Positions 33,992 to 43,842 of a stretch of 64,000 nt of DNA are shown here, piece by piece (within the stretch, counting starts at the first letter, position 1; each line of letters opens with the position of its first letter). The notes below the pieces were generated by a model, which saw only the letters and a program-made list of their open reading frames with translations, was not told the origin of the DNA and ran no database searches. Origin of the DNA: FEN-1297 sp963710735. GTDB lineage: Bacteria > Bacteroidota > Ignavibacteria > Ignavibacteriales > Ignavibacteriaceae. Location: positions 230,704 through 294,703 of the forward strand of contig CAVQBN010000005.1 of NCBI GenBank assembly GCA_963710735.1, given 5' to 3'. The translations under genes and the position numbers were made by a program.

Positions 33992-35965
33992 ATGAAAACC
34001 AACTTTGTTCTTTCAATGATATTTTTTTTCGTTCTTTATTTTTCTAGTAATATTTTAGCACAGCAAAAACATGAATATAATCCGCAGAAAGTTTTTGACC
34101 CGAATTTTTTAAACACTCCAGGAACAATTTATAGAAGCGGAAGCGGTGCGCCGGGCCCAGGCTACTGGAAAAATGAAGCAGATTACAAGATTGATGCTTC
34201 GCTTGACACTGCCACAAAAAGTATCTCGGGTAATGTTCAAATTACTTATACAAACAACAGCCCTGATAAATTGTCTTATTTATGGCTCCAGCTTGATCAG
34301 AATCTTTTTAAAAAAGATTCGCGTGGAACATTAACTACTCCTGTAGGCGGTTATAGATATGGTGGTAAAAGTTATACAAACGGATATGAATTAAAATCTG
34401 TAAAAATTATTGAGGATGGAACCACTACCAAAGCAGATTATTTAGTTTCTGATACAAGGATGCAGATAATATTGCCAAAGCCCTTGAAGCCTAAAGGAGA
34501 AAAAATAAAGATTGATATAGAATATAGTTTTGAAATTCCTCAATACGGTTCCGATCGAATGGGATATTTAAAAACAAAAAACGGAATAATTTATCAGATA
34601 GCTCAATGGTATCCACGAATGGAAGTGTATGACGATATTATAGGATGGAATACTCTCCCCTATTTAGGTGCAGGAGAATTCTATTTGGATTATGGCAATT
34701 TTGATTTCAATATCACTGTTCCATCAAACCAGGTAGTTGTTGCTTCAGGACAGCTGCAAAACCCTAAAGATGTGTTAACAAGTAAAGAAATAGATAGATT
34801 GGCTTTAGCTTCCAGAAGCGATAGTACAATATATATTATTAATCCGGAAGAAGCATCTAAACCGGAAACTCGCCCTGTTCAAAATGGAAATCTGACATGG
34901 CATTTTAAAATGGAAAATTCCCGCGATGTTTCATGGGCGTGTTCAAATTCTTTTGTATGGGATGCTGCCGAAGCACATCTTGACAATGGGAAATCGGTTC
35001 TTTGTATGTCGGTATATCCTATTGAATCTTCTTCAGATTCTGCATGGGGAAAATCAACCGAATTTGTTAAAAGTACGATTGAGACTAATTCTAAAATGTG
35101 GTACGAATATCCATACCCGTCAATGGTTAATGTTGCTGGCATTGTTCACGGAATGGAATATCCAGGTATTGTATTTTGCGGCTGGAAATATAAAGAAGGG
35201 GGACTCTGGGCAGTTACGACTCATGAAGTCGGACATACCTGGTTTCCGATGATTGTAGGTTCGGATGAACGAGAGTATGCTTGGATGGATGAAGGATTTA
35301 ATACTTTTATCAATATATATTCTACTCTTGCCTATAATAATGGACAATACAAGTCGAGAGGCACTAATGCAAGAATGATTGTTCCATTTTTAACCCAAAA
35401 GGGTATAGACCCAATCATGACTTATCCAGATGATTTCCCTCCGAGAGAATTGGGAATACAGGCATATTTTAAACCGGCATTAGGGTTATATTTATTAAGA
35501 AATTATATATTAACTCCTAAAAGATTCGATTATGCTTTCAGAACATATATTGAGCGCTGGGCTTATAAACATCCAACACCAAAAGATTTTTTTAGGACTA
35601 TGAATGACGCAACAGGTGAAGACTTAGATTGGTTCTGGAAAGAATGGTTTTATAAAGACTGGACTTTAGACCAGGCTGTAAAAGATGTTAAGTATGTAGA
35701 TAATGATACTTCTAAAGGAGTTTTGATTACAATTGAAAATAAAAATCAAATGGTAATGCCGGTTACTGTTGAAGTAAAAGAAAAGGATGGGCATTCCGGT
35801 ATCGTTAATTTGCCTGTTGAAATATGGCAGCGCAGTGGTGAATGGACATTTAAATATAATTCCACAAGTATTATCGATTCCGTAATTATTGACCCCGATG
35901 ATAAATTGCCTGATGTTAAGCCGGAGAACAATATTTGGACATCAGGCACTAAAACGAATAAATAA
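33992..35965 (+). CDS. Secreted M1 family metallopeptidase, paralogue 2
   Basis: A 657-residue paralogue of the preceding gene with the same layout: signal peptide (MIFFFVLYFSSNILAQ), SGAPGPGYW region, HGMEYPG, HEVGH at 411-415, Glu434 in WMDEGF, and C-terminal ENKNQMVMPVTVEV. Sequence similarity runs the full length (for example EYNPQKVFDP and FDYAFRTYI in both). The large divergence between the copies implies an old duplication, unlike the recent one at 10-16 kb. An exported zinc aminopeptidase is inferred; neither copy has a T9SS domain. Confidence 0.92.
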   Translation: MKTNFVLSMIFFFVLYFSSNILAQQKHEYNPQKVFDPNFLNTPGTIYRSGSGAPGPGYWKNEADYKIDASLDTATKSISGNVQITYTNNSPDKLSYLWLQLDQNLFKKDSRGTLTTPVGGYRYGGKSYTNGYELKSVKIIEDGTTTKADYLVSDTRMQIILPKPLKPKGEKIKIDIEYSFEIPQYGSDRMGYLKTKNGIIYQIAQWYPRMEVYDDIIGWNTLPYLGAGEFYLDYGNFDFNITVPSNQVVVASGQLQNPKDVLTSKEIDRLALASRSDSTIYIINPEEASKPETRPVQNGNLTWHFKMENSRDVSWACSNSFVWDAAEAHLDNGKSVLCMSVYPIESSSDSAWGKSTEFVKSTIETNSKMWYEYPYPSMVNVAGIVHGMEYPGIVFCGWKYKEGGLWAVTTHEVGHTWFPMIVGSDEREYAWMDEGFNTFINIYSTLAYNNGQYKSRGTNARMIVPFLTQKGIDPIMTYPDDFPPRELGIQAYFKPALGLYLLRNYILTPKRFDYAFRTYIERWAYKHPTPKDFFRTMNDATGEDLDWFWKEWFYKDWTLDQAVKDVKYVDNDTSKGVLITIENKNQMVMPVTVEVKEKDGHSGIVNLPVEIWQRSGEWTFKYNSTSIIDSVIIDPDDKLPDVKPENNIWTSGTKTNK

Positions 35966-36010
35966 CAATAATATAAATGGTTTTATTCATTTTTATTTTA
36001 TCTAACCTTC

Positions 36011-36040
36011 AGCCCTCCATTATTTAGAGGGCTTTTTAAT
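36011..36040 (+). terminator. Terminator after M1 paralogue 2
   Basis: AGCCCTC-CATTATTTA-GAGGGCT followed by TTTTAATTT, 45 bases after the peptidase stop codon. Confidence 0.82.
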
Positions 36041-36146
36041 TTATTTAAATAAAATTCCCCTTCTTTTTAATTGGAAAGGATCCAAATCATTTATAATTTA
36101 ATATTCAAAATTATTAATTTATATATGCAATTCGGGGAAGTTATTA

Positions 36147-38385
36147 ATGTTGATTTTCAGATTCCTCTTCTTAAACTTTTGCTTTTTAATACTAGTATTT
36201 ATTTATTCTCCACCAACTATATTCTGCAGAAACAGGGTCACTAAGAGGTTTTGTTCGGGACTCGACTAACGGTGAATCAGTTATTTATGCTAATATAATT
36301 ATCAAGGGTACAGCAAAAGGTGCTCCCACTGATACAAAAGGCTATTTTTTTATTCCCTCAATTCCTGCTGGAATTCATACTGTAATAATTTCACATATTA
36401 ATTACGAAACGAAGTATATAACGGTTAATATTCATGCAAATAAAATTACGGAGCTGGATATTTCTCTTTCACCTAAAAATATTAATATGCAGGAAGTATC
36501 AATTATTGGCGAGAAGATTACAAAACCTACAGAAACAAATCTAGGTTTAGAAAACATTTCTGTTAAAGAGATTGAAATGTTACCTACCGGCGCTCAGGCT
36601 GATGTATTTAGAGCATTGCAGACAATTGCCGGAGTAACAAGTACCGGAGATGTATCAGCACAGTATTATGTTAGAGGAGGAGCAGGCGATCAAAATTTAG
36701 TATTGTTAAACGGTGCTACTATATATAATCCGTTTCATACTCTTGGAATATTCAGTGTTGTTGACCCTGATATGATTTCAGCAATAGAGTTTTATAAAGG
36801 AGGGTTCCCTACAAAATACGGAGGCAGACTCTCATCAATATTAAATATTATAACTAAAGACGGAAACAAAAATTCATATCATGGGTCTATAGGAGCCAGT
36901 TTATTATCTGCCAATTTCTCAGCTCAAGGGCCTATTTCTCATGGTTCATTTATGTTAACCGGTAGAAAAAGTTATTATGCACAAATTTTAAAAAAATATT
37001 TAAATAATCAGGATGTACCTTTTGATTTTTACGATTTGTCCTTTAAGGCTAATTATGAAAATCCTGAATTTCTTAAAAGCGGCAAGTTCACTCTTTTTGG
37101 TTTTTCAAGCAGGGATGCCGTAAATAATAATAATCCGCTTCTGGAAGATTATAATGTGCGTAACACAATATTAGGAACTAACTGGAATCAGGTATGGGCC
37201 AGTCCCCTTTTTTCAACATTTAATTTATCATATAGTGGGTTCAGGGCAGAAGTTAACCCAAATTTTAGTAATTCTAAGTATCGGATGAACAAACTGGATG
37301 ATATAACTGCCGATTTCAATTTTACCTATATTTATGATAACAAAGATGAACTTGATTTTGGCTTACAAAATAAAATTTTACTTATACTGTTAAAGCAGCA
37401 GAACCTTTTAGGACAGTTTACTAACTTTAACCAAAAAGGCTGGGATATGACCGGCTATGTAAATTATAAATTTTACAGATGGGATAAAGTCGGATTTGAA
37501 ATAGGAATGAGAACTAAATTTATTGCACTTTCTGTTTTAAGGCCTTTTATATTTGAACCTCGTTTCAGCATACATTATCATCCATATCCTTTCCTTTCTT
37601 TAAAGGCATCTATCGGCAGATATTCGCAAGAAGTAATTTCTTTAACAAATGAAAACGAAGTCATATCTATTTTTCAACCTTGGATTATTGTACCGGATGG
37701 TGCTGCCGCTCCGGAAGCAACGGATTATTCAATCGGTATTGACACTTATTTTAATGAAGAACTCGAAGTCAGTTTATCCGCTTATTATAAATGGATTACC
37801 GATTTAGTTGAACCTAATAATAATAAAATAAATCTTACGGATTATGACTACAAAAATGTAAACGGCGAAGCTTATGGAGTTGAATTTAGTACAAAATTTC
37901 AAGCCGCACAATTCTTTATAAAGGCTAACTATTCACTTGGCTGGGCGTACAATATTGATGGTAACGCGTATTATGTACCTAGATACGATATAAGGCATAC
38001 TGTAAACGTATTGTTAGGTATTAATCTTGGTGCCGGCTGGCAGGCTAGTGCAAATTGGGGATTAAGATCCGGTTTGCCTTTTACTCCGATTGCAGGTTTT
38101 TATGATAGGATGCCAATCAATGATATATGGGGAGATTATACTTCCGAATCATATACTCCGTCAATTTATTGGGGCAATAAAAATTCTTTCCGTTTGCCGT
38201 ATTATCACAGATTGGATTTAAGTCTCTCTAAAAGATTTCACTTAAGTTTTGCAGATGTTTCAATTGAAGGAAGTATTCTTAATGTCTACAATAGAAAAAA
38301 TATTTTTTATTTTGAAAGAAACACCGGGAAAATCACTTATATGCTTCCTTTTTTCCCATCGGTCTCCGTTAAGGTGGAGCTATGA
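36147..38385 (+). CDS. TonB-dependent receptor with carboxypeptidase-like N-domain, frameshifted near the signal peptide
   Basis: ATG 36147 has GGGAAG six bases upstream and encodes a signal-like segment (MLIFRFLFLNFCFLILVFIY). Between about 36190 and 36226 the frame changes by +1. The second frame then runs from GSLRGFVRDSTNGES through a carboxypeptidase-regulatory-like domain (TKGYFFIPSIPAGIHTVIIS), the plug (FRALQTIAGVTSTGDVSAQY, YVRGGAGDQNLVLLNG) and the barrel to VKVEL-stop. The span holds one extra base. Without repair, a product from ATG 36487 would lack signal peptide and N-domain and could not be exported. It overlaps the DUF4249 lipoprotein by ATGA, so the two form a receptor-lipoprotein pair, probably for an organic ligand of unknown nature. 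Confidence 0.85.
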
Positions 38386-39398
38386 AACTGATAATTATAT
38401 TTACAACATTAATCATTCTTATGCTGTTAAATTTTTCATGCAAAGAAGATTTTAGTCCCAAAACAGAATTTACTCAAAAATACATTCTAAATAGTTATAT
38501 CGATCTGGATTATGACAAGTATCTTTATACAAGAGTTTATGCTTCATTAAGCAAGCTTTATGATGTAAATGGTTATGATCCTAATGATAATAAAACGGAT
38601 CCAACTGTCTCAGGCCCGGAAATATACATTAACTACAGGGATATAATTTATAATCTACAAATAGATACTGTTAAAGCAGATACTAATAACTATGGAACAA
38701 ATCCAATTCATTATGTTTCCCCTTTTATACCGAATATGTATCCTAATAATTCGGTCACCATTTATGTAAAATTCCACAACGGCAAAGTATTAAGCTCAAA
38801 AATAAAAATATTGGAAGGAATCCAGTTAAGTTATTCATATAATTTTCGAAGAGGATTTACTGCAAAAATTAATAGATTTCTTTGGGGAAATGCATTCACT
38901 ATCAGTTGGGGCACAATTGAAAACCGTTTATTCTTTCCCAGAATGTACATAACTTACACAAGGCAGGATACACCCGGTTTTTTCACAAAAGACATTCCTT
39001 ATACATATGCTGATAATTCAGGGCATCCCCAGCCTTTATACCCGAGCTACATAACCGGCGGAAGTTTTTCATTTGATTATTCTGCTGTAGATTCCGCAAT
39101 GGCTGAAATCTCAAAAGGCGATGAAAACAAACAAAAATATACTGCTCTTTATATAAATTTTGATATGATTGAAATGGATGAACCTCTGGCTCAGTATTAT
39201 TTAAGCATACATGGATCTCTGGATAATTATAGCGTTAGATTAGACCAGTCAGTTTATTCAAACATTAACGGCGGCTTGGGCATTTTCGGTTCAAGAAGAT
39301 TTTTATCGAATAAGTGGAATATAGAGTATAATTATGCACATTCATTCGGGTATAAAAGTTATTTAGATGCGCCATCTGATAGTTCAGCAAAGAAGTAA
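38382..39398 (+). CDS. DUF4249-type lipoprotein partner of the TonB receptor
   Basis: A 338-residue lipoprotein. The signal IIFTTLIILMLLNFSC gives a lipidated Cys at about 20. The beta-rich body includes TEFTQKYILNSYIDLDYD near the N-terminus and a C-terminal GGLGIFGSRR segment, as in DUF4249 proteins that accompany TonB receptors in Bacteroidota. Its ATG overlaps the receptor stop codon (ATGA). It is likely anchored at the cell surface or inner leaflet of the outer membrane and helps the receptor capture its ligand. The ligand cannot be read from sequence. Confidence 0.8.
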   Translation: MKLIIIFTTLIILMLLNFSCKEDFSPKTEFTQKYILNSYIDLDYDKYLYTRVYASLSKLYDVNGYDPNDNKTDPTVSGPEIYINYRDIIYNLQIDTVKADTNNYGTNPIHYVSPFIPNMYPNNSVTIYVKFHNGKVLSSKIKILEGIQLSYSYNFRRGFTAKINRFLWGNAFTISWGTIENRLFFPRMYITYTRQDTPGFFTKDIPYTYADNSGHPQPLYPSYITGGSFSFDYSAVDSAMAEISKGDENKQKYTALYINFDMIEMDEPLAQYYLSIHGSLDNYSVRLDQSVYSNINGGLGIFGSRRFLSNKWNIEYNYAHSFGYKSYLDAPSDSSAKK

Positions 39399-39501
39399 GA
39401 GAATTATTGGATAACAATTTTGGATAGGATTGAACCTATGAAATCTTATTCTTAAAATCATGGATTAAAAATTAACCACGATAATATTTCTACACACAAT
39501 T

Positions 39502-39645
39502 ATGATTTTTATCTCATCTTTTAAAGAAAGCTCCAGCCCAAAAACTGATTATCAAAAAGCTTACGTTATAAATTGCATTCGTTTGATTATAAAAATCCAT
39601 TCGATCTACAAATTGAGTGAGTTTTACGTTATTAAAGATTATTAA
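39502..39645 (+). pseudogene. Degraded fragment resembling the DUF4249 N-terminus
   Basis: A 47-codon frame starts MIFISSFKESSSPKTDYQ and continues KAYVINCIRL. It resembles the start of the adjacent DUF4249 protein (FSCKEDFSPKTEFTQKYILN) in order and spacing: SPKT, an aromatic residue, QK, V/IxN. It has no signal peptide and stops soon after. I read it as a leftover of a second DUF4249 gene in the 420-base gap before the hybrid kinase; the rest of the gap shows no gene. Confidence 0.45.
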
Positions 39646-39751
39646 ATTTTACTTAATTCTTATTTAAAATTGTAATAACTTTTTATAATTTTGTACAAAA
39701 TTAAGCTAAAAAATAGATATATCACTTTTTTCATTTTGAATTCTAAATCTT

Positions 39752-39759
39752 TATATTTG
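39752..39759 (+). promoter_or_regulatory. Possible Bacteroidota-type -7 box (TATATTTG) before the hybrid kinase
   Basis: TATATTTG matches the TAnnTTTG -7 element of the Bacteroidota primary sigma factor and lies 58 bases before the kinase start. A TTTG occurs upstream (39735-39738), but its spacing is shorter than the usual -33 element. In such A+T-rich DNA the match could be chance. Confidence 0.3.
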
Positions 39760-39817
39760 TAATTAAGGTAATATTTATGGTAATTAAGATTTATCATTAA
39801 GCAAACAAAGGCAAATC

Positions 39818-42175
39818 ATGCAAAGCTCTAAAATTGATTTCTTAACTAAATATAATAATTTGCTTAAACTTGCGTTAAATAAGTCTCAAAATCTTCCTGA
39901 CACATTGTGCGATTTCTTGATCAGTGAGTACGAGTTTCATGCAGTTATTTTATTAAAAGTTAGCGAAAACAACAGCATGGTTTTACTGGGGAAAGCCGGT
40001 GAAGCTAAAAAAAGTTACAGTAAAAACACAACTTTCAATTGTTCGACTTGTAAGTCTCTCAAAGATCGTCTTGGGCCCACTATGTTTAGCACCAATGTCG
40101 ATTGTGAACTGCTGGCATCTGAATATGTAGTTTATGAGGGCTGTTTATTTATTAAGCTTGCCGGTTCCCAAGACATCTTATTAAAAATTGCAAAGAAATC
40201 ACCTTTTATAAATGTTGACGTTGATAATCTTAAATTAATTGGCGACGCTATAGGGAACCTTTTAAACTTATGGCTGAATAATAATGGAAGTACATCTGCT
40301 ACTACCAGTGAAATTATAACAGATATTGCGCATGAACTTAGGACACCGACTAACAGTATTATGGGATTTGCTTCGTTATTAAATGAAGATAATCTTACTT
40401 CCTCACAAGCCGAATATGTGTCGACTTTGAAAGAGAATGCCTTTAGTTTATTGTCATTAATAAACGACTTAATTGATCTTGCAAAAATCGATGCCGGGCA
40501 AAATAAAGGTACGGTTTCAAACATTGAATTGAAAAATTTTATTGATGAAATAATAAATATTTTTTCGGAAAAAATTAATAAAAATAAAGTTGAATTTCTT
40601 ATTAGTATTGATAAAGAACTTCCTACGTCAATAAAGCTGGACGCTCAAAAGCTAAGGTATATATTGATAAATATCTTTACTAATTCACTTAGACTGACAG
40701 AAAGAGGGAAAATATCAATTTCAATAACTAATCCATCAAACGGTAAATTAAATTTCAGAATAGCGGATTCAAGTAACGGGATCTCATCAAATAAACTTAG
40801 TGAAATTTTTAAACCTTTTGCATTATCCGAACTAAGCAATAATCATATAGGCAGTTCCTCCGGATTAGGATTAATTCTAGCAAAAAAATATATCGAGTTT
40901 CTCAATGGTGAAATTTCCGTAACAAGTTTAGTTGGGAAAGGCACTACATATAATTTTACAATAGGAGTAGAGCCATTATCTACCATAGAAAAACAGATAA
41001 GTTCACTTCCCAAACCTGACAAGAAAAACAAAGTTCTTGTAGTTGAAGATGATTATGCGACCTCAAAACTGTTAAGTAATTATTTAAATAAATGGGGTTA
41101 CGAGCCAACCATAGTTAATTCTGCCGAGCAGGCTATTAAAGCCATAGATAAAGAAATCTTTCTTGCGGTTTTAATGGATATAATACTGCCGGATACCAAC
41201 GGTTTTGATTTGCTGAAAAGAATACGCGAACATAAAAACGCAAAGAATACTCCGGTTATTGTTTGTTCTGTAGAAGCCGAACAACAAAAAGCATTTTTAT
41301 TGGGTGCCGTTGAATATTTTGTAAAACCAATAAAATATAAATATTTGGTTGAGGTTCTGACTAGTTATAAGCTCAAAAAAGATTCCAATATTTTAATTGT
41401 TGATGATGATGTCCCTACACTAAATCTGATAAAAGAAGCGGTAGATCAGGCAGGATATAATTCTATAGCCGAATCTCATCCTTCAAAAATAATTGATAGG
41501 CTGGATTCTCTTCAATTAGATTTAGCTATTATTGATCTTGATATGCCGGAGATAAATGGATTTGATTTAATAAAAGCTATAAAATCAAAATCTAACTTTG
41601 CAAAACTTCCTATAATTATATATACGGGAAAAGAAAATTATAAAGATGATTTGAAAAAGATTGACGGGCTTTTTGCCGATCTCCTGGAAAAGAAGAGTAC
41701 AAATATCGAAGAGCTTTCAGACACTATTACACAGATGATTAATAGTTTTGATAAGCCCTCAACTCAAGAAGAAGTATCAAAACAAAAAGAAGGTGTAAAA
41801 ATATTATTAGTTGAAGATTATAAACACTCTCAAATTATTGTAACAAGGCTGCTTAAGAAAAACAATTTTGACTCGATTATTGTTGTTGAAAATGGTGCCG
41901 AAGCGGTAGAAGCTGTAAAGAGACAATATTTCGACTTAATATTGATGGACATGCAAATGCCGGTAATGAATGGATTCGAAGCTACTGAAAAGATCAGGCA
42001 ATTACCTAATTATAAAGAAACACCTATCATTGCACTTACTGCATTCGCAATGAAAGGCGATAGAGAAAAATGCATTGAAGCAGGTGCTACAGACTATATT
42101 CCTAAACCTATTGACAGTCAGGAATTTATAGAAAAAGTAAAATACTATACGGAGAGTAAGATAAAAGTCAGTTAG
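39818..42175 (+). CDS. Hybrid sensor histidine kinase with three receiver domains
   Basis: A 785-residue cytoplasmic protein without membrane helices. The N-terminal sensor (1-145) contains FNCSTCKSLKDRLG and further cysteines (VDCELLAS, YEGCLF), possibly a redox or metal site. HisKA has His172 in DIAHELRTPTN. HATPase shows the N-box in FTNSLRLTERG, ADSSNGISSN, and SSGLGLILAKKY. Three receivers follow: REC1 with Asp454 (LMDIILPD), REC2 with Asp573 (IIDLDMPEING) but no clear Lys-Pro at its end (LLEKKST), and REC3 with Asp711 (LMDMQMPVMNG) and YIPKPI. Phosphate probably moves from His172 to the receivers. The output partner is unknown. Confidence 0.92.
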   Translation: MQSSKIDFLTKYNNLLKLALNKSQNLPDTLCDFLISEYEFHAVILLKVSENNSMVLLGKAGEAKKSYSKNTTFNCSTCKSLKDRLGPTMFSTNVDCELLASEYVVYEGCLFIKLAGSQDILLKIAKKSPFINVDVDNLKLIGDAIGNLLNLWLNNNGSTSATTSEIITDIAHELRTPTNSIMGFASLLNEDNLTSSQAEYVSTLKENAFSLLSLINDLIDLAKIDAGQNKGTVSNIELKNFIDEIINIFSEKINKNKVEFLISIDKELPTSIKLDAQKLRYILINIFTNSLRLTERGKISISITNPSNGKLNFRIADSSNGISSNKLSEIFKPFALSELSNNHIGSSSGLGLILAKKYIEFLNGEISVTSLVGKGTTYNFTIGVEPLSTIEKQISSLPKPDKKNKVLVVEDDYATSKLLSNYLNKWGYEPTIVNSAEQAIKAIDKEIFLAVLMDIILPDTNGFDLLKRIREHKNAKNTPVIVCSVEAEQQKAFLLGAVEYFVKPIKYKYLVEVLTSYKLKKDSNILIVDDDVPTLNLIKEAVDQAGYNSIAESHPSKIIDRLDSLQLDLAIIDLDMPEINGFDLIKAIKSKSNFAKLPIIIYTGKENYKDDLKKIDGLFADLLEKKSTNIEELSDTITQMINSFDKPSTQEEVSKQKEGVKILLVEDYKHSQIIVTRLLKKNNFDSIIVVENGAEAVEAVKRQYFDLILMDMQMPVMNGFEATEKIRQLPNYKETPIIALTAFAMKGDREKCIEAGATDYIPKPIDSQEFIEKVKYYTESKIKVS

Positions 42176-42351
42176 TTGCATATTATTAAAATAAAATGTT
42201 ATTGTTTTGATTTATTATTTTAATATTTCTTTTCTTATATAATTTTAATACAATTAGTGTTCATAGTTAGAGCACATCTTTATTATTTCCATAACATTAA
42301 TTAAATCTGCTTAATTATTTTTTTATGTTAAACTATTAATTTTTTGAATTT

Positions 42352-43809
42352 ATGATAAGTGAAAAACCCAGAGTAAGATTTGCACCCAGCCCGACAGGAT
42401 ATTTACATGTCGGCGGATTACGCACTGCATTATACAATTATTTATTTGCAAAAAATAAAAAAGGGAAATTCATTTTAAGGATAGAAGACACCGATAGAAA
42501 CCGTTATGTTGAAGGGGCTGTTGAAAATTTGATCGCAGCTCTAAAATGGTGTGGTTTAGAATATGATGAAGGGCCGGATATTGGCGGAAATTTTGGTCCA
42601 TATATGCAGTCTAAACGATTAGAGATTTATCATGAACACGCTAAAAATCTTATCTCTGATGGCAAAGCATATTATTGCTTTTGTACTCCCGAAAGACTTG
42701 ATGAGTTACGAAAAGAACAGCAAAGGCAAAAACTGCCGCAAGCCAAATATGATAAACATTGTCTTCACTTAAGTAAGGATGAAATAGAGAATAATCTTTC
42801 AAGCAATCTTTCTCATGTTATCAGGCTAAATGTAGAGCCCGGCCAAAAAATTATTTTTGATGATATTGTGCGAGGCAAAGTTGAATTTGATAGTAATAAC
42901 GTAGACGACCAGGTATTAATAAAAAGCGACGGTTATCCGACCTATCATTTGGCAAATGTTGTGGATGACCATTTGATGAAAATAAGTCATGTTATCCGTG
43001 GAGAAGAATGGCTTTCCTCCACTCCCAAACATATTCTCCTTTATGATTTTTTCGGCTGGGAAAAACCAATTTTTGCTCATCTGCCGCTTTTGTTAAATCC
43101 TGATAGATCAAAACTAAGTAAAAGACAGGGAGATGTCGCTGTTGAAGATTACAAAGCGAAAGGATATTTTAAAGAAGCTTTAATAAATTTTGTCGCATTA
43201 CTCGGTTGGAACGCAGGTGATGATAAAGAATTTTATTATTTAAATGAATTAGTTGAAAATTTCAGTTTGGAAAGAGTCAATAAATCCGGCTCTGTATTTG
43301 ATCTTGATAAATTAAACTGGCTTAACGCGGAACATCTCAGAAAAAAATCGAGCCAGGAAATTCTTCCAATATTAAAAGATGCTCTTGCAGTTTCTGAATT
43401 CAAGGATAATAAATATTCTGATGATTATCTTATCAAAGTGATCGATGTAATGAAAGAGAGAGTTTCATTTATTCAAGATTATATAACTAAAAGTCCTTAC
43501 TTTTTTGAAGCGCCAAAAGAATATGAAGAAAGTGCGGTTGTAAAAAACTGGAAGCCAGATTCTCCCGACCACCTGAAAAAATTGAAAGAATATTTTTCCA
43601 AGTATGAAAGCCCGGTAAAAGAAGATTATGAAAACTCATTGACAAAAACAGCAGAAGAATTAAATATCGGGAAAGGAAAACTTATACATCCTTTGCGATT
43701 AGCAGTATCAGGAATGAGCACCGGACCGGGAATGTTCGATTTACTTTATATATTGGGAAAAGATGAAGTTATTCGAAGAATTGACCGTGCACTTGATAAA
43801 ATCAAATAA
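42352..43809 (+). CDS. gltX: Glutamyl-tRNA synthetase
   Basis: A 485-residue class I synthetase. The HIGH-type motif is in SPTGYLHVGGLRTAL (19-22), and the KMSKS-type motif is KLSKR at 254-258. A C-terminal anticodon-binding helical domain (about 330-485) ends with LDKIK. It charges tRNA-Glu. Zinc-ligand cysteines occur in YYCFCTPE. It is convergent with glnS, 33 bases away, so glutamine is charged directly in this organism rather than only by amidation. The segment VSGMSTGPGMFDLLYILGK is conserved. Confidence 0.97.
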   Translation: MISEKPRVRFAPSPTGYLHVGGLRTALYNYLFAKNKKGKFILRIEDTDRNRYVEGAVENLIAALKWCGLEYDEGPDIGGNFGPYMQSKRLEIYHEHAKNLISDGKAYYCFCTPERLDELRKEQQRQKLPQAKYDKHCLHLSKDEIENNLSSNLSHVIRLNVEPGQKIIFDDIVRGKVEFDSNNVDDQVLIKSDGYPTYHLANVVDDHLMKISHVIRGEEWLSSTPKHILLYDFFGWEKPIFAHLPLLLNPDRSKLSKRQGDVAVEDYKAKGYFKEALINFVALLGWNAGDDKEFYYLNELVENFSLERVNKSGSVFDLDKLNWLNAEHLRKKSSQEILPILKDALAVSEFKDNKYSDDYLIKVIDVMKERVSFIQDYITKSPYFFEAPKEYEESAVVKNWKPDSPDHLKKLKEYFSKYESPVKEDYENSLTKTAEELNIGKGKLIHPLRLAVSGMSTGPGMFDLLYILGKDEVIRRIDRALDKIK

Positions 43810-43842
43810 TAGAAATTTTAATTAAATTTAATTCATTAAAAA

